Positions 1 through 7,669 of a stretch of DNA of 49,554 bases are shown here, piece by piece. The notes under the pieces are model-generated. The model was given only the letters and a program-made list of their open reading frames with translations. It ran no database searches and was not told the origin of the DNA. Location of the stretch: contig NZ_JAGIBG010000038.1 in the NCBI RefSeq assembly GCF_017744435.1, positions 1-49,554 on the forward strand, written 5' to 3'. This DNA is from Pseudomonas sp. GTDB lineage: Bacteria > Pseudomonadota > Gammaproteobacteria > Pseudomonadales > Pseudomonadaceae. The position numbers were made by a program, and so were the translations under genes. Each line of letters starts with the position of its first letter. Within the stretch, counting starts at the first letter, position 1.

Positions 1-172
1 GATGCGCCAGCATGGTTTCTGACCTCTAGCGACTGTGCCGGCCTCTTCGCGGGCAAGCCCGCTCCCACAGAAGCTCCACCGCTTATAGGGGCTGAGTTGA
101 ACCTGTGGGAGCGGGCTTGCCCGCGAAGAGGCCGGCACAGTCGCTAGAGGTCAGAAACCATGCTGGCGCATC
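1..172. repeat. Perfect 70-bp fold-back inverted repeat at the left end
   Basis: Bases 1-70 are the exact reverse complement of 103-172, around a 32-base centre. The inner part of each arm (about 37-70 and 103-136) is an ordinary REP sequence, but the outer 36 bases are not repetitive: they include the last 22 coding bases of the binding-protein gene that ends at 151. An exact reversed copy of unique coding sequence is not part of a REP element. I infer an assembly that walked through the hairpin and back onto its own complement; 1 to about 86 should be treated as duplicated, not genomic, sequence. Confidence 0.9.
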
Positions 173-888
173 AACCTTTCATAGCTGCCATCGGCCTTCA
201 TCGCTGCAATGGCCTGCTCGAAGCGCTCGACGATCTGCTGGTGATCGGGGTGCTTCAGGCTCACCAGAATATGCAGGGTATTCTCCGCCAGCAGCGGCTC
301 CACCAAGGTCACGCCATCGCGCACTTCCTGCGGCTCGCGCTGCAGGTTGTAGCGCGCCACATACTCATCTTCCACGGCCAGGTTCACTCTTCCGGCTGCC
401 AGCATGCGCACGGCGGTCGAGAAGTTGCGGACCTCCACCTTGTGCAAGCGGGTATCACCATCGAAGGCGGGTGAATAGGCATAGTCACGCACGACCGCAA
501 TGCTGTAGGGATAAAGGTCGGGCTGATGCTGGTAACGGAAGGCATCACCCTTGCGCTTGAGCAAACGAATGCGATTGCTCAGGTAGCCCTTGGAAAACTG
601 CCCGATCAGTTTGCGCCCGTCGTTGTACCAGGCGCTGATCAGCACGTCGTAGCGCCCTTCACCAATGCCCATCAAGGCCCGCGCCCAAGGCACTTCCTCG
701 TAGCCGCTGGCATACCCGGCACGGGCCAGCGCCGTGCTGACCAGGCTGGTGGCCAGGCCACCGCCCGGCATGGTGCTGTCGGTGAACGGCGGCCAGTTGT
801 CGGCCACCAGCCGCAACCTGTCATGGCCGGATGCAGGTGCTGCCAGGAGCACGCCCAGCATACCCAACGCGCAAAGCAGTGGCCGCAT
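151..888 (-). CDS. Periplasmic substrate-binding protein (solute-binding family 3), orphan
   Basis: A 245-residue secreted protein of the family that binds amino acids or related small molecules for ABC import. The N-terminus is a signal peptide (residues 1 to about 21, cleavage near PASG-HD), followed by RLRLVADNWPPF, the usual first strand and ligand-contact region of the family. The ATG at 888 is chosen because AAGGA lies 7 bases upstream and the signal peptide starts there; an in-frame start 30 bases earlier lacks both. No permease or ATPase gene is adjacent, so the partner transporter is elsewhere or the protein has a non-transport role. The ligand cannot be read from the sequence. A distant paralogue lies at 24565-25353. 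The last seven codons are duplicated in reverse at 1-22. Confidence 0.85.
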   Translation of the reverse strand: MRPLLCALGMLGVLLAAPASGHDRLRLVADNWPPFTDSTMPGGGLATSLVSTALARAGYASGYEEVPWARALMGIGEGRYDVLISAWYNDGRKLIGQFSKGYLSNRIRLLKRKGDAFRYQHQPDLYPYSIAVVRDYAYSPAFDGDTRLHKVEVRNFSTAVRMLAAGRVNLAVEDEYVARYNLQREPQEVRDGVTLVEPLLAENTLHILVSLKHPDHQQIVERFEQAIAAMKADGSYERLMRQHGF

Positions 889-1054
889 GCAGAAGTCCTT
901 TTGCAGTGGGAGGCACACGCTGTGGAAGGCGATTCGCAGATGAGATTACACAAAGCCGTTGCCTGGGGCAGCGGCCAATAATGTCATTTAGCCTCTATTT
1001 TGGCCGAGCTGCGAAAATTTGCGATGATCAGCCATCCATTTCAGGAGATTCACC

Positions 1055-1528
1055 ATGTCCATCCACTGGCTTTGCAAGCATCACTCCGACCTCGACAAGC
1101 ATGAGCTCTACGCCATCCTGCAACTGCGTACCGCCGTGTTCGTGGTCGAGCAACGCTGTGCCTATCAGGAAGTCGATGGCCAGGACCTGACGGGCGACAC
1201 CCTGCACTTGATGGGCTGGCAGGATGACAAGCTGGTCGCCTACCTGCGCCTGCTCGATCCGCAGTCGCAGGGCGGCGATGTAGTTATCGGGCGGGTGGTG
1301 ACCTCACCCGAGGTGCGCGACCTGAAACTCGGTCATCCGCTGCTGATGAAAGGGCTGGAAGCGGCCAGCCACTGCTGGCACGGGACGCCGGTTTATCTGT
1401 CGGCGCAGGCACACCTGCAAGGGTTCTATGCCCGGCACGGTTTTGCAGTGGTGGGTGAGCAATACCTTGAGGATGACATTCCGCATATCGGCATGCGCAA
1501 GGTCATGGATACCCCAGTACTTCCCTGA
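1055..1528 (+). CDS. ElaA-family GNAT N-acetyltransferase
   Basis: A 157-residue cytoplasmic acyl-CoA-dependent acetyltransferase of the ElaA subgroup of the GNAT fold. The N-terminal part, with LQLRTAVFVVEQRCAYQEVD (about residues 23-42), is the signature region of ElaA proteins; the later IGRVVTSPEVR stretch corresponds to the acetyl-CoA binding strand and loop. Length agrees with the family (about 150). AGGAGA lies about 9 bases before the ATG. The natural acceptor of ElaA is not established, so only the enzyme class is claimed. Its 3' end overlaps the convergent gene at 1503-1799 by 26 bases. Confidence 0.88.
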   Translation: MSIHWLCKHHSDLDKHELYAILQLRTAVFVVEQRCAYQEVDGQDLTGDTLHLMGWQDDKLVAYLRLLDPQSQGGDVVIGRVVTSPEVRDLKLGHPLLMKGLEAASHCWHGTPVYLSAQAHLQGFYARHGFAVVGEQYLEDDIPHIGMRKVMDTPVLP

Positions 1529-1799
1529 TCTGCCGCAGGTGCTGGATGATCCACTGCTTGTCGATCGCCCCCCAGTCATGGATGCGGTAATGCCCGGCAT
1601 GGTTGCGCGCACCTTCCTGCTGCTCGAACTCGCAGACGATGTCCAGGTCGGCGAGAGCGGCGATGGTGTCCTGTGCCGTACGCCGTGGCATGCCGGTAGC
1701 CTCCATCAGCGCCGGCACGCTGGTGGCGGTCTGGCTGTCGATCAGCCAGGCCACGTACAGGCGGCGGTAGAAACTGCTCTTGGTCTTGCTCACATCCAT
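1503..1799 (-). CDS. Small winged helix-turn-helix protein
   Basis: A 98-residue protein resembling winged-helix DNA-binding domains. Residues about 18-60 (WLIDSQTATSVPALMEATGM, then PRRTAQDTIAAL) fit a helix-turn-helix in which the second helix would read DNA, and the HYRIHDWGAID segment fits the wing. There is no extra sensing domain. The gene follows the YgjP-like peptidase gene with a 12-base gap on the same strand, so the two are probably co-transcribed; its 3' end overlaps elaA on the other strand. It could be a regulator or a structural DNA-binding protein; its target is unknown. Confidence 0.75.
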   Translation of the reverse strand: MDVSKTKSSFYRRLYVAWLIDSQTATSVPALMEATGMPRRTAQDTIAALADLDIVCEFEQQEGARNHAGHYRIHDWGAIDKQWIIQHLRQIREVLGYP

Positions 1800-1811
1800 G
1801 CTGCGTGATCC

Positions 1812-2312
1812 TTACAGGTTGCCTGGCAACTCCCGGTAGGTCAGGTAGACGCGCAGGTCGAATTCCAGTTGGTGGTAAGCCGGCTCCATGTGCTGGCAGA
1901 GCTGGTAGAACGCCTTGTTGTGATCGCGCTCGCGCAGGTGCGCCAGCTCGTGCACCACGATCATGCGCAGGAACTCGGGCGCCGCCTCCCTGAACAACGA
2001 GGCTATGCGGATTTCCTTCTTCGCCTTGAGCTTGCCGCCCTGCACCCGCGAAACCGCGGTATTGAGCCCCAGGGCCCGATGAGTCAGGTCCAGGCGGTTG
2101 TCGAACAGCACCTTGTCCAGGTTGGGTGCACTGCGCAGGTATTGCTGGCGCAGGTCCTGGGCATAGCCGTACAGCGCCTTGTCGCTCTGCACGTCATGGC
2201 GCCCGGGGTAGCGGCGCTGCAGGTACTCGCCCAAGCGGTCGCTGTCGATCATCTGCCGCACCTGCTCCTGCAGGTGCGGTGGGTAGGCTTGCAAATAGCG
2301 TAATACGGTCAT
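1812..2312 (-). CDS. YgjP-like zinc metallopeptidase (DUF45, M48-related)
   Basis: A 166-residue protein with the zinc-protease motif HELAHLRERDH near residues 110-120, the signature of the YgjP/WLM group (DUF45). Two histidines and the glutamate of HExxH are intact, with a further histidine downstream in CQHMEP. No signal peptide is present, so it should act in the cytoplasm. The ATG at 2312 (MTVLRYLQAY) is preferred over an upstream in-frame start because the conserved part begins there. Substrates of the family are poorly known. It lies 39 bases after cfcR on the same strand and 12 bases before the winged-helix gene. Confidence 0.85.
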   Translation of the reverse strand: MTVLRYLQAYPPHLQEQVRQMIDSDRLGEYLQRRYPGRHDVQSDKALYGYAQDLRQQYLRSAPNLDKVLFDNRLDLTHRALGLNTAVSRVQGGKLKAKKEIRIASLFREAAPEFLRMIVVHELAHLRERDHNKAFYQLCQHMEPAYHQLEFDLRVYLTYRELPGNL

Positions 2313-2351
2313 GGCATGGCATTCGGCGTAACGAATGCCGATTCTAGCCAA

Positions 2352-4472
2352 TCACGGCCGCAGCCAGGGAAAAATCGCCGGAAAGCCACTGGCATCAGCC
2401 GCCGTCATCGGGTGCGCGACCAGAAAGCCCTGGACGTAAGCGCAACCGTTTGCCTTCAGCCACGCAGCTTGGGCCTCTGTTTCAACACCCTCAGCGATCA
2501 CGGTGATGCGGTAATCCGCGCACAACCCGATGACACTGCGCACCAGCGCGGCATCCTCCGCCGAGTCCGGCAGGCGCGCCACCAGATGGCGGTCCAGCTT
2601 CAACGTGTCGATGGGCAGGTCGCGCAACATGCGCAGCGAACAGTCGCCCGCGCCGAAATCGTCCAGCGCCACGCGCACGCCCAGTTCACGCAGGCGGTGA
2701 ATCTGCTTGATCGCCGTGTCGATGTTGTACATCAGCGAGGTCTCGGCAACCTCGACCTCCAGTTGCGCCGGGTCGAGCTGGTAATCCTGGATCACCCGCT
2801 GCAGTTCATCGACCAGGCTGGGCATGGAGAACTGCGCGCGGCTCAGGCTGATACCCAACACCAGTTCCGGGTCGAAACGCTGGCACCAGGCCTGACGCTG
2901 CGCGGCACCTTGGCGGTAGATCCAGCTGGCCAGGCGGTTGATCAGCCGTGCCTCTTCCAGCAAGGGGATAAACAGCCCGGGCGGCACATCGCCAACGCTG
3001 GGGTGCTGCCAGCGCAGCAGGGCTTCGAACCCCCTTAGCTGGCCATCGGCAAAGGCCACCTGGGGTTGGTACACAAGGCTGAAATCCTGGGCTTCGATGG
3101 CATTGCGCACACTGTCTTCAAGCATCAGCCTTGAGCGGGCACGGCCATTGAGCTCCTGATCATAGAAGCGATACTGTTGGCGACCGGCCCGCTTGGCTGC
3201 ATACATCGCTGTGTCGGCGGCACGCAGCAGGCCTTCGACATTGCCGCCGCAGTCGGGGTAGGTGGCGATGCCGATGCTGACGCCCAGGCACACATCCATC
3301 CCTTCCACCTGCTGCTGGATCGACACCCGTTCAAGCAGTTTCTCGGCATAGCGCCCGGCCAGTTCCGGGTATGGCAGGCCGTCGAACAGTGCGGTGAATT
3401 CATCGCCCCCCATGCGCGCCAGCAACGCCTCGCTGCCGAGGCAGTCCTTGATCTGCTCGGCCACCCAGTGCAGCACGCGGTCACCGGCTTCATGGCCCAG
3501 CGAGTCGTTGATCCGCTTGAAGCCATCGAGGTCCATGTACATCAGGGCCTGGGTCTTGTTCGAGCGCTCGCCGCGCAGCAGTACGCCTTCGGCAGCCTGG
3601 TAGAACCCGCGGCGGTTGAGCAGCCCGGTCAACGGGTCGGTCACCGCCTGGTACTCCAGTTGTTGATGCAGGTTGCGCTCCACCGACATGTCCAACACCG
3701 TGACCACCATCGCCTGCTGCTCCGCCGGCAATGGCGCGCATGACAGGGCTACCGGCACCACCTGACCACCCGGGATGCGCAGGTGGGCATCATGGACCCG
3801 CACGATCTGCCGCGCGAGATAGGCATTGCGGAATTCGGATTCGCTCCACAGGGTGGCATTGGCCAACTGCAGCAGATCGAGCAGCTGGGCACCCTGCAGT
3901 TGTTCGACCGGGGTATGCATCAAGCGCGAGATCGCCGGGTTGGCAAAGCTGATGACACCCTCGGCATCGACCACCAGGATGCCTTCGGCGGCATTTTCCA
4001 GGATCGAGGCGTTGAACGCCCGGGCCGCCTCCAGCTCGCGGGTCAAGCGCTGCAGCATGCGCCGATTGCGCTGCTGGTCCAACTGCGCCTGTACCTTGGG
4101 CTTGAGAATCTGTGGATCGAACGGTTTGAACAGGTAATCCACCGCACCGCTGGCGTAGCCCTTGAGCACGGCGGCATCGGACTGCTCGTTGGCGGTGAGG
4201 AAGATGATCGGGGTCAGCCGGGTGCGTTGGCTGCCGCGCATCAGCCGGGCGACCTCGAAACCGTCCATTTCGGGCATCTGCACATCGAGCAGGACCAGAT
4301 CGACCTCGTGTTCGAGCAACGTACCCAGGGCTTCCATCCCCGAGCTTGCCGTCAACACGTGCCAATCATTGCGCGCCAGCAAGGCCCGCATGCTAATGAG
4401 GTTTTCCGGGTAATCGTCTACCACCAGGAGAACCGATTTGCCATCCAGTGGTTGAGGGTAAGCGCCATCCAT
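2352..4472 (-). CDS. cfcR: Response regulator with PAS, GGDEF and EAL domains (CfcR-like)
   Basis: A 706-residue c-di-GMP enzyme. Domains in order: receiver (residues about 12-130, phospho-acceptor Asp63 in LLDVQMPEMD), a short coiled segment, PAS (about 150-270), GGDEF cyclase (motif MGGDEFT near 355) and EAL phosphodiesterase (EALLRW near 482, with DDFGAG and IAEGVET further on). Both catalytic signatures look intact, but the inhibitory RxxD site upstream of GGDEF reads GSEA, so product inhibition at that site is not expected. Position next to fba matches the P. putida KT2440 gene PP_4959, cfcR/rup4959, known as a stationary-phase, RpoS-dependent source of c-di-GMP that promotes biofilm; the symbol rests on this synteny plus domain order. 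No TM segment, so cytoplasmic. No histidine kinase is adjacent. Confidence 0.85.
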   Translation of the reverse strand: MDGAYPQPLDGKSVLLVVDDYPENLISMRALLARNDWHVLTASSGMEALGTLLEHEVDLVLLDVQMPEMDGFEVARLMRGSQRTRLTPIIFLTANEQSDAAVLKGYASGAVDYLFKPFDPQILKPKVQAQLDQQRNRRMLQRLTRELEAARAFNASILENAAEGILVVDAEGVISFANPAISRLMHTPVEQLQGAQLLDLLQLANATLWSESEFRNAYLARQIVRVHDAHLRIPGGQVVPVALSCAPLPAEQQAMVVTVLDMSVERNLHQQLEYQAVTDPLTGLLNRRGFYQAAEGVLLRGERSNKTQALMYMDLDGFKRINDSLGHEAGDRVLHWVAEQIKDCLGSEALLARMGGDEFTALFDGLPYPELAGRYAEKLLERVSIQQQVEGMDVCLGVSIGIATYPDCGGNVEGLLRAADTAMYAAKRAGRQQYRFYDQELNGRARSRLMLEDSVRNAIEAQDFSLVYQPQVAFADGQLRGFEALLRWQHPSVGDVPPGLFIPLLEEARLINRLASWIYRQGAAQRQAWCQRFDPELVLGISLSRAQFSMPSLVDELQRVIQDYQLDPAQLEVEVAETSLMYNIDTAIKQIHRLRELGVRVALDDFGAGDCSLRMLRDLPIDTLKLDRHLVARLPDSAEDAALVRSVIGLCADYRITVIAEGVETEAQAAWLKANGCAYVQGFLVAHPMTAADASGFPAIFPWLRP

Positions 4473-4516
4473 GCTGCTTCTCTTGTTTGACCGACTTCGA
4501 CTTACTATTGGATCCG

Positions 4517-4531
4517 ATTAATACTCTAGAC
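4517..4531 (-). promoter_or_regulatory. Possible stationary-phase -10 element before cfcR
   Basis: On the minus strand the sequence CTAGAGTATTAAT, about 50 bases before the cfcR start, loosely resembles the CTAnACT-type -10 of RpoS promoters. RpoS dependence is reported for the KT2440 gene; the match here is only partial, so this is a guess at position. Confidence 0.3.
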
Positions 4532-4624
4532 CTGAGGTTGCGACAAGCAATGCAATCAGATCGCTATCAGTGAATTAGTTTCACGGTAGCCGACTAACGG
4601 TTGCCTTGCAGCATTTTCGATACA

Positions 4625-4654
4625 TAAAAAAACCCGCATCGCTGCGGGTTTTTC
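4625..4654 (-). terminator. Intrinsic terminator after fba
   Basis: AACCCGCA (4631-4638) pairs with TGCGGGTT (4643-4650) around a 4-base loop. In the minus direction the stem is followed by a run of U from the A tract at 4626-4632, as expected for the end of the tktA-to-fba gene run. A shorter T run on the other side could also stop plus-strand transcripts. Confidence 0.85.
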
Positions 4655-4671
4655 ATGACTGCACCTGTGAA

Positions 4672-5736
4672 TCAGTTGACCTTGGCGGCCAGCTCACCCT
4701 TCAGATAGCGCTGGAACATGCCTTCCAGGGAGATCGGTTTGATCTTCGAGGCATTGCCGGCAGTGCCGAACGCTTCGTAACGGGCGATGCACACGTCACG
4801 CATGGCTTTCACGGTTTCACCGAAGAACTTGCGCGGGTCGAACTCGCTCGGGTTCTGTGCCATCAGGCGGCGCATGGCACCGGTGGATGCCAGGCGCAGG
4901 TCGGTGTCGATGTTGACCTTGCGCACGCCGTGCTTGATGCCTTCGACGATCTCTTCGACCGGTACGCCGTAGGTCTCTTTGATGTCGCCGCCGTACTGGT
5001 TGATGATCGCCAGCCACTCTTGCGGTACCGAGGAAGAACCGTGCATCACCAGGTGGGTGTTAGGGATGCGCTTGTGGATTTCCTTGATACGGTCGATGGC
5101 CAGCACGTCACCGGTAGGCGGCTTGGTGAACTTGTAGGCACCGTGGCTGGTGCCGATGGCGATGGCCAGGGCGTCGACCTGGGTCTTCTTGACGAAGTCA
5201 GCGGCTTCTTCCGGATCGGTCAGCATCTGGCTGTGGTCCAGCACGCCTTCGGCACCGATGCCGTCTTCTTCACCGGCCATGCCGGTTTCCAGCGAGCCCA
5301 GGCAGCCCAGCTCGCCTTCCACCGAAACGCCGCAGGCGTGGGCCATGGCCACGGTCTGCTGGGTGACGCGAACGTTGTACTCGTAGTCGGTCGGGGTCTT
5401 GCCGTCTTCACCCAGCGAGCCGTCCATCATCACCGAGCTGAAGCCCAGCTGGATCGAGCGCTGGCAGACGTCAGGGCTGGTGCCGTGGTCCTGGTGCATG
5501 CACACCGGGATGTGCGGGAATTCTTCGATGGCGGCCAGGATCAGGTGGCGCAGGAACGGGGCACCGGCGTATTTGCGGGCACCGGCCGAAGCCTGGACGA
5601 TCACCGGGGAGTCGGTCTTGTCGGCCGCTTCCATGATGGCGCGCATCTGCTCGAGGTTGTTGACGTTGAAAGCCGGAACGCCGTAACCGAACTCGGCGGC
5701 GTGGTCCAGCATCTGGCGCATGCTAATGAGTGCCAT
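4672..5736 (-). CDS. fba: Class II fructose-1,6-bisphosphate aldolase
   Basis: A 354-residue zinc-dependent aldolase that interconverts fructose 1,6-bisphosphate with glyceraldehyde 3-phosphate and dihydroxyacetone phosphate in the cytoplasm; in pseudomonads it mainly serves gluconeogenesis. Zinc-binding motif HQDHG (His81, Asp83, His84), ELGCLGSLE, GTSHGAYK, HGSSSVP and KVNIDTDLR are all present. The start is the ATG at 5736 (MALISMRQML), where the family alignment begins; the open frame extends further upstream but that part is non-coding in character. It is the last gene of the run tktA-epd-pgk-lipoprotein-mliC-fba and is followed by a strong terminator. KT2440 calls this gene fda. Confidence 0.97.
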   Translation of the reverse strand: MALISMRQMLDHAAEFGYGVPAFNVNNLEQMRAIMEAADKTDSPVIVQASAGARKYAGAPFLRHLILAAIEEFPHIPVCMHQDHGTSPDVCQRSIQLGFSSVMMDGSLGEDGKTPTDYEYNVRVTQQTVAMAHACGVSVEGELGCLGSLETGMAGEEDGIGAEGVLDHSQMLTDPEEAADFVKKTQVDALAIAIGTSHGAYKFTKPPTGDVLAIDRIKEIHKRIPNTHLVMHGSSSVPQEWLAIINQYGGDIKETYGVPVEEIVEGIKHGVRKVNIDTDLRLASTGAMRRLMAQNPSEFDPRKFFGETVKAMRDVCIARYEAFGTAGNASKIKPISLEGMFQRYLKGELAAKVN

Positions 5737-5812
5737 TGTGTATCTCTCTCCCGACAAGCGTCGTTTGTTTCGTGCAAGCCTGCCGCAGGGGCGGTTGCTG
5801 TTCAAGTAGTGT

Positions 5813-5830
5813 GGGCCGCCTGTGCGGCCC
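5813..5830 (-). terminator. GC-rich hairpin between mliC and fba
   Basis: GGGCCGC (5813-5819) and GCGGCCC (5824-5830) form a perfect 7-bp stem with a 4-base loop just after the mliC-like stop codon. There is no U tract, so it may be a weak or Rho-assisted stop, or an mRNA-stabilising hairpin that lets fba be expressed separately from upstream genes. Confidence 0.4.
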
Positions 5831-5836
5831 GGCCAG

Positions 5837-6166
5837 TCACGGTGCCTTGCAGCCCCGCCCAATCAGATCGTTGGTTGCCACCCAGTACACCAGGCCTTCT
5901 TCGCCCTTGGTGTGGAAGGCCAGCACGCCATCGCTGTACAGCGCGCCAGAGGCGCCCGGCTCGGCCTTGAGCCGATAGACCTGGTCGCCGCCGCCGAGGC
6001 GCACGTCAACCTGGTCCCGTTGTGCATCAGCGAAGCGCCACAGCACTTCGGCCTGGGTGTCACAGACCCAGCGGGTCCAGTTGTCCGCCGGGGCGGAAGG
6101 CGCAGGCTGCATCAGCGAGCATCCTGCCAGTGTCGCCAGGGCCATCGAGGCCAGCAGCGCTTTCAT
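5837..6166 (-). CDS. MliC-family lipoprotein, c-type lysozyme inhibitor
   Basis: A 109-residue lipoprotein. The N-terminus MKALLASMALATLAGCSLMQ has a lipobox ending at a cysteine (residue 16); the residue after the cysteine is Ser, compatible with outer-membrane sorting. The mature part (WVCDTQAEVLWRFADA..., YRLKAEPGASGALYSDG, ending GRGC) resembles the MliC domain (membrane-bound inhibitor of c-type lysozyme), with paired cysteines near both ends. The start at 6166 is fixed by the signal peptide. It sits between glycolytic genes, an unexpected but conserved-looking place for an envelope protein. Family assignment is from pattern only. Confidence 0.78.
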   Translation of the reverse strand: MKALLASMALATLAGCSLMQPAPSAPADNWTRWVCDTQAEVLWRFADAQRDQVDVRLGGGDQVYRLKAEPGASGALYSDGVLAFHTKGEEGLVYWVATNDLIGRGCKAP

Positions 6167-6242
6167 TACATATCCTCTAGATGACCACACAGCGGTCGCT
6201 TGGTTGCCTGCCCCGACGAAACGCCAGGTTCGGTCGTTCTCT

Positions 6243-6461
6243 TCAAGGGCAACCCGGCGCCTGGTGCTGGTGTTCTTCGTCGTACTTTTCCAGGCCTTGC
6301 GGGCCGACGCGCTTGCTGATGACCGGTACGGTCTCGGCCTGCCACTCGGACTGGTAGCAACCGCCCTTGGGCGGCTGCGCCGGGTCGGCATCCGTGGACG
6401 GGCCGCTGGAGCAAGCGCCCAGCAGGCCGGCCAGGATCATCACAGGCAATTGCTTGACCAT
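6243..6461 (-). CDS. Small lipoprotein of unknown function
   Basis: A 72-residue protein beginning MVKQLPVMILAGLLGACSSG, a short lipoprotein signal with the acylated cysteine at residue 17. The mature part is only about 55 residues, polar, with two cysteines (KGGCYQSEW and the penultimate residue) that could form a disulphide. AGGGAG lies about 8 bases before the ATG. It begins 32 bases after pgk and ends 76 bases before mliC on the same strand, so it is likely part of the same transcript. I do not recognise a domain. Confidence 0.7.
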   Translation of the reverse strand: MVKQLPVMILAGLLGACSSGPSTDADPAQPPKGGCYQSEWQAETVPVISKRVGPQGLEKYDEEHQHQAPGCP

Positions 6462-6493
6462 CAGGTCGCTCCCTTTGCCAGGCGCCGCCATTG

Positions 6494-7657
6494 TCAGGCT
6501 TTTGCCCGCTCTTCCAGGATCGCCACGGCGGGCAGCACTTTGCCTTCGACGAACTCGAGGAAGGCACCGCCACCGGTAGAAATGTAGGAGATTTCCTTGC
6601 TGACGCCATATTTGTCGATGGCAGCCAGGGTATCGCCACCACCGGCGATGGAGAACGCGGCGCTTTCGGCGATGGCCTTGGCCAGCACCTTGGTGCCGTT
6701 GCCGAACTGGTCGAACTCGAACACGCCGACCGGGCCGTTCCACAGGATGGTCTTCGACGACTTCAGCAGCTCGGCGAAATTGGCTGCGGTCTGCGGGCCG
6801 ATGTCCAGGATCATGTCATCGGCGGCTACGTCGGCGATGGCCTTGACGGTGGCTTCGGCGTCTTCGGCAAAGGCCTTGGCAACCACCACGTCGACGGGCA
6901 GCGGCACGCTGACCTTGGCGGCGATGGCCTTGGCGGTGTCGACCAGGTCAGGCTCGTACAGCGACTTGCCGACCGGGTGACCGGCAGCGGCGAGGAAGGT
7001 GTTGGCAATGCCGCCACCGACGATCAGCTGGTCGCAGACGCTGCTCAGGCTGTTCAGCACGTCCAGCTTGGTCGACACCTTGGAGCCGGCGACGATGGCC
7101 GCCATCGGCTTGGCCGGGGCTTTCAGGGCCTTGCCCAGCGCGTCCAGTTCGGCGGCCAGCAGCGGGCCAGCGGCAGCGACCTTGGCGAACTTGGCGACGC
7201 CATGGGTAGAACCTTCAGCGCGGTGAGCGGTGCCGAATGCGTCCATGACGAACACGTCGCACAGGGCGGCGTACTTCTGTGCCAGCTCGTCGGCGTTTTT
7301 CTTCTCGCCCTTGTTGAAGCGAACGTTCTCGAACAGCACCAGGTCACCCGCGTTGACCTGAACGCCGTCCAGATAGTCGGCAACCAGCGGCACTTCGCGG
7401 CCCAGGGCCTTGCTCAGGTAGTCGGCAACCGGCTTGAGGCTGTTCTCGGCAGAGAACTCGCCTTCGGTCGGGCGGCCCAGGTGCGAGCAGACCATTACCG
7501 CCGCACCCTTTTCCAGGGCCAGCTTGATGGTCGGCAGCGCTGCCAGGATACGCGCATCGCTGGCTACCACACCGTCCTTCACAGGTACGTTGAGGTCTTC
7601 GCGGATCAGTACGCGCTTACCTTGCAGGTCGAGGTCGGTCATCTTCAACACGGTCAT
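6494..7657 (-). CDS. pgk: Phosphoglycerate kinase
   Basis: A 387-residue cytoplasmic kinase that transfers phosphate between 1,3-bisphosphoglycerate and ADP. Characteristic segments are RVLIREDLNVPVKDG near the N-terminus, HLGRPTEGEF, and the nucleotide-side GGGDTLAAIDKYG near the C-terminus. Length equals the usual bacterial value. AAGGA precedes the ATG by about 8 bases. The gap to epd is only 12 bases, so the two are co-transcribed; the small lipoprotein gene follows. Confidence 0.97.
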   Translation of the reverse strand: MTVLKMTDLDLQGKRVLIREDLNVPVKDGVVASDARILAALPTIKLALEKGAAVMVCSHLGRPTEGEFSAENSLKPVADYLSKALGREVPLVADYLDGVQVNAGDLVLFENVRFNKGEKKNADELAQKYAALCDVFVMDAFGTAHRAEGSTHGVAKFAKVAAAGPLLAAELDALGKALKAPAKPMAAIVAGSKVSTKLDVLNSLSSVCDQLIVGGGIANTFLAAAGHPVGKSLYEPDLVDTAKAIAAKVSVPLPVDVVVAKAFAEDAEATVKAIADVAADDMILDIGPQTAANFAELLKSSKTILWNGPVGVFEFDQFGNGTKVLAKAIAESAAFSIAGGGDTLAAIDKYGVSKEISYISTGGGAFLEFVEGKVLPAVAILEERAKA

Positions 7658-7669
7658 GAATGCAGTCCT

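Noticed and set aside
1..172. Hairpin telomere of a linear replicon
   Set aside because: All content is core chromosome, the two ends differ, and no telomere resolvase or replication genes are present; assembly fold-back explains it more simply.
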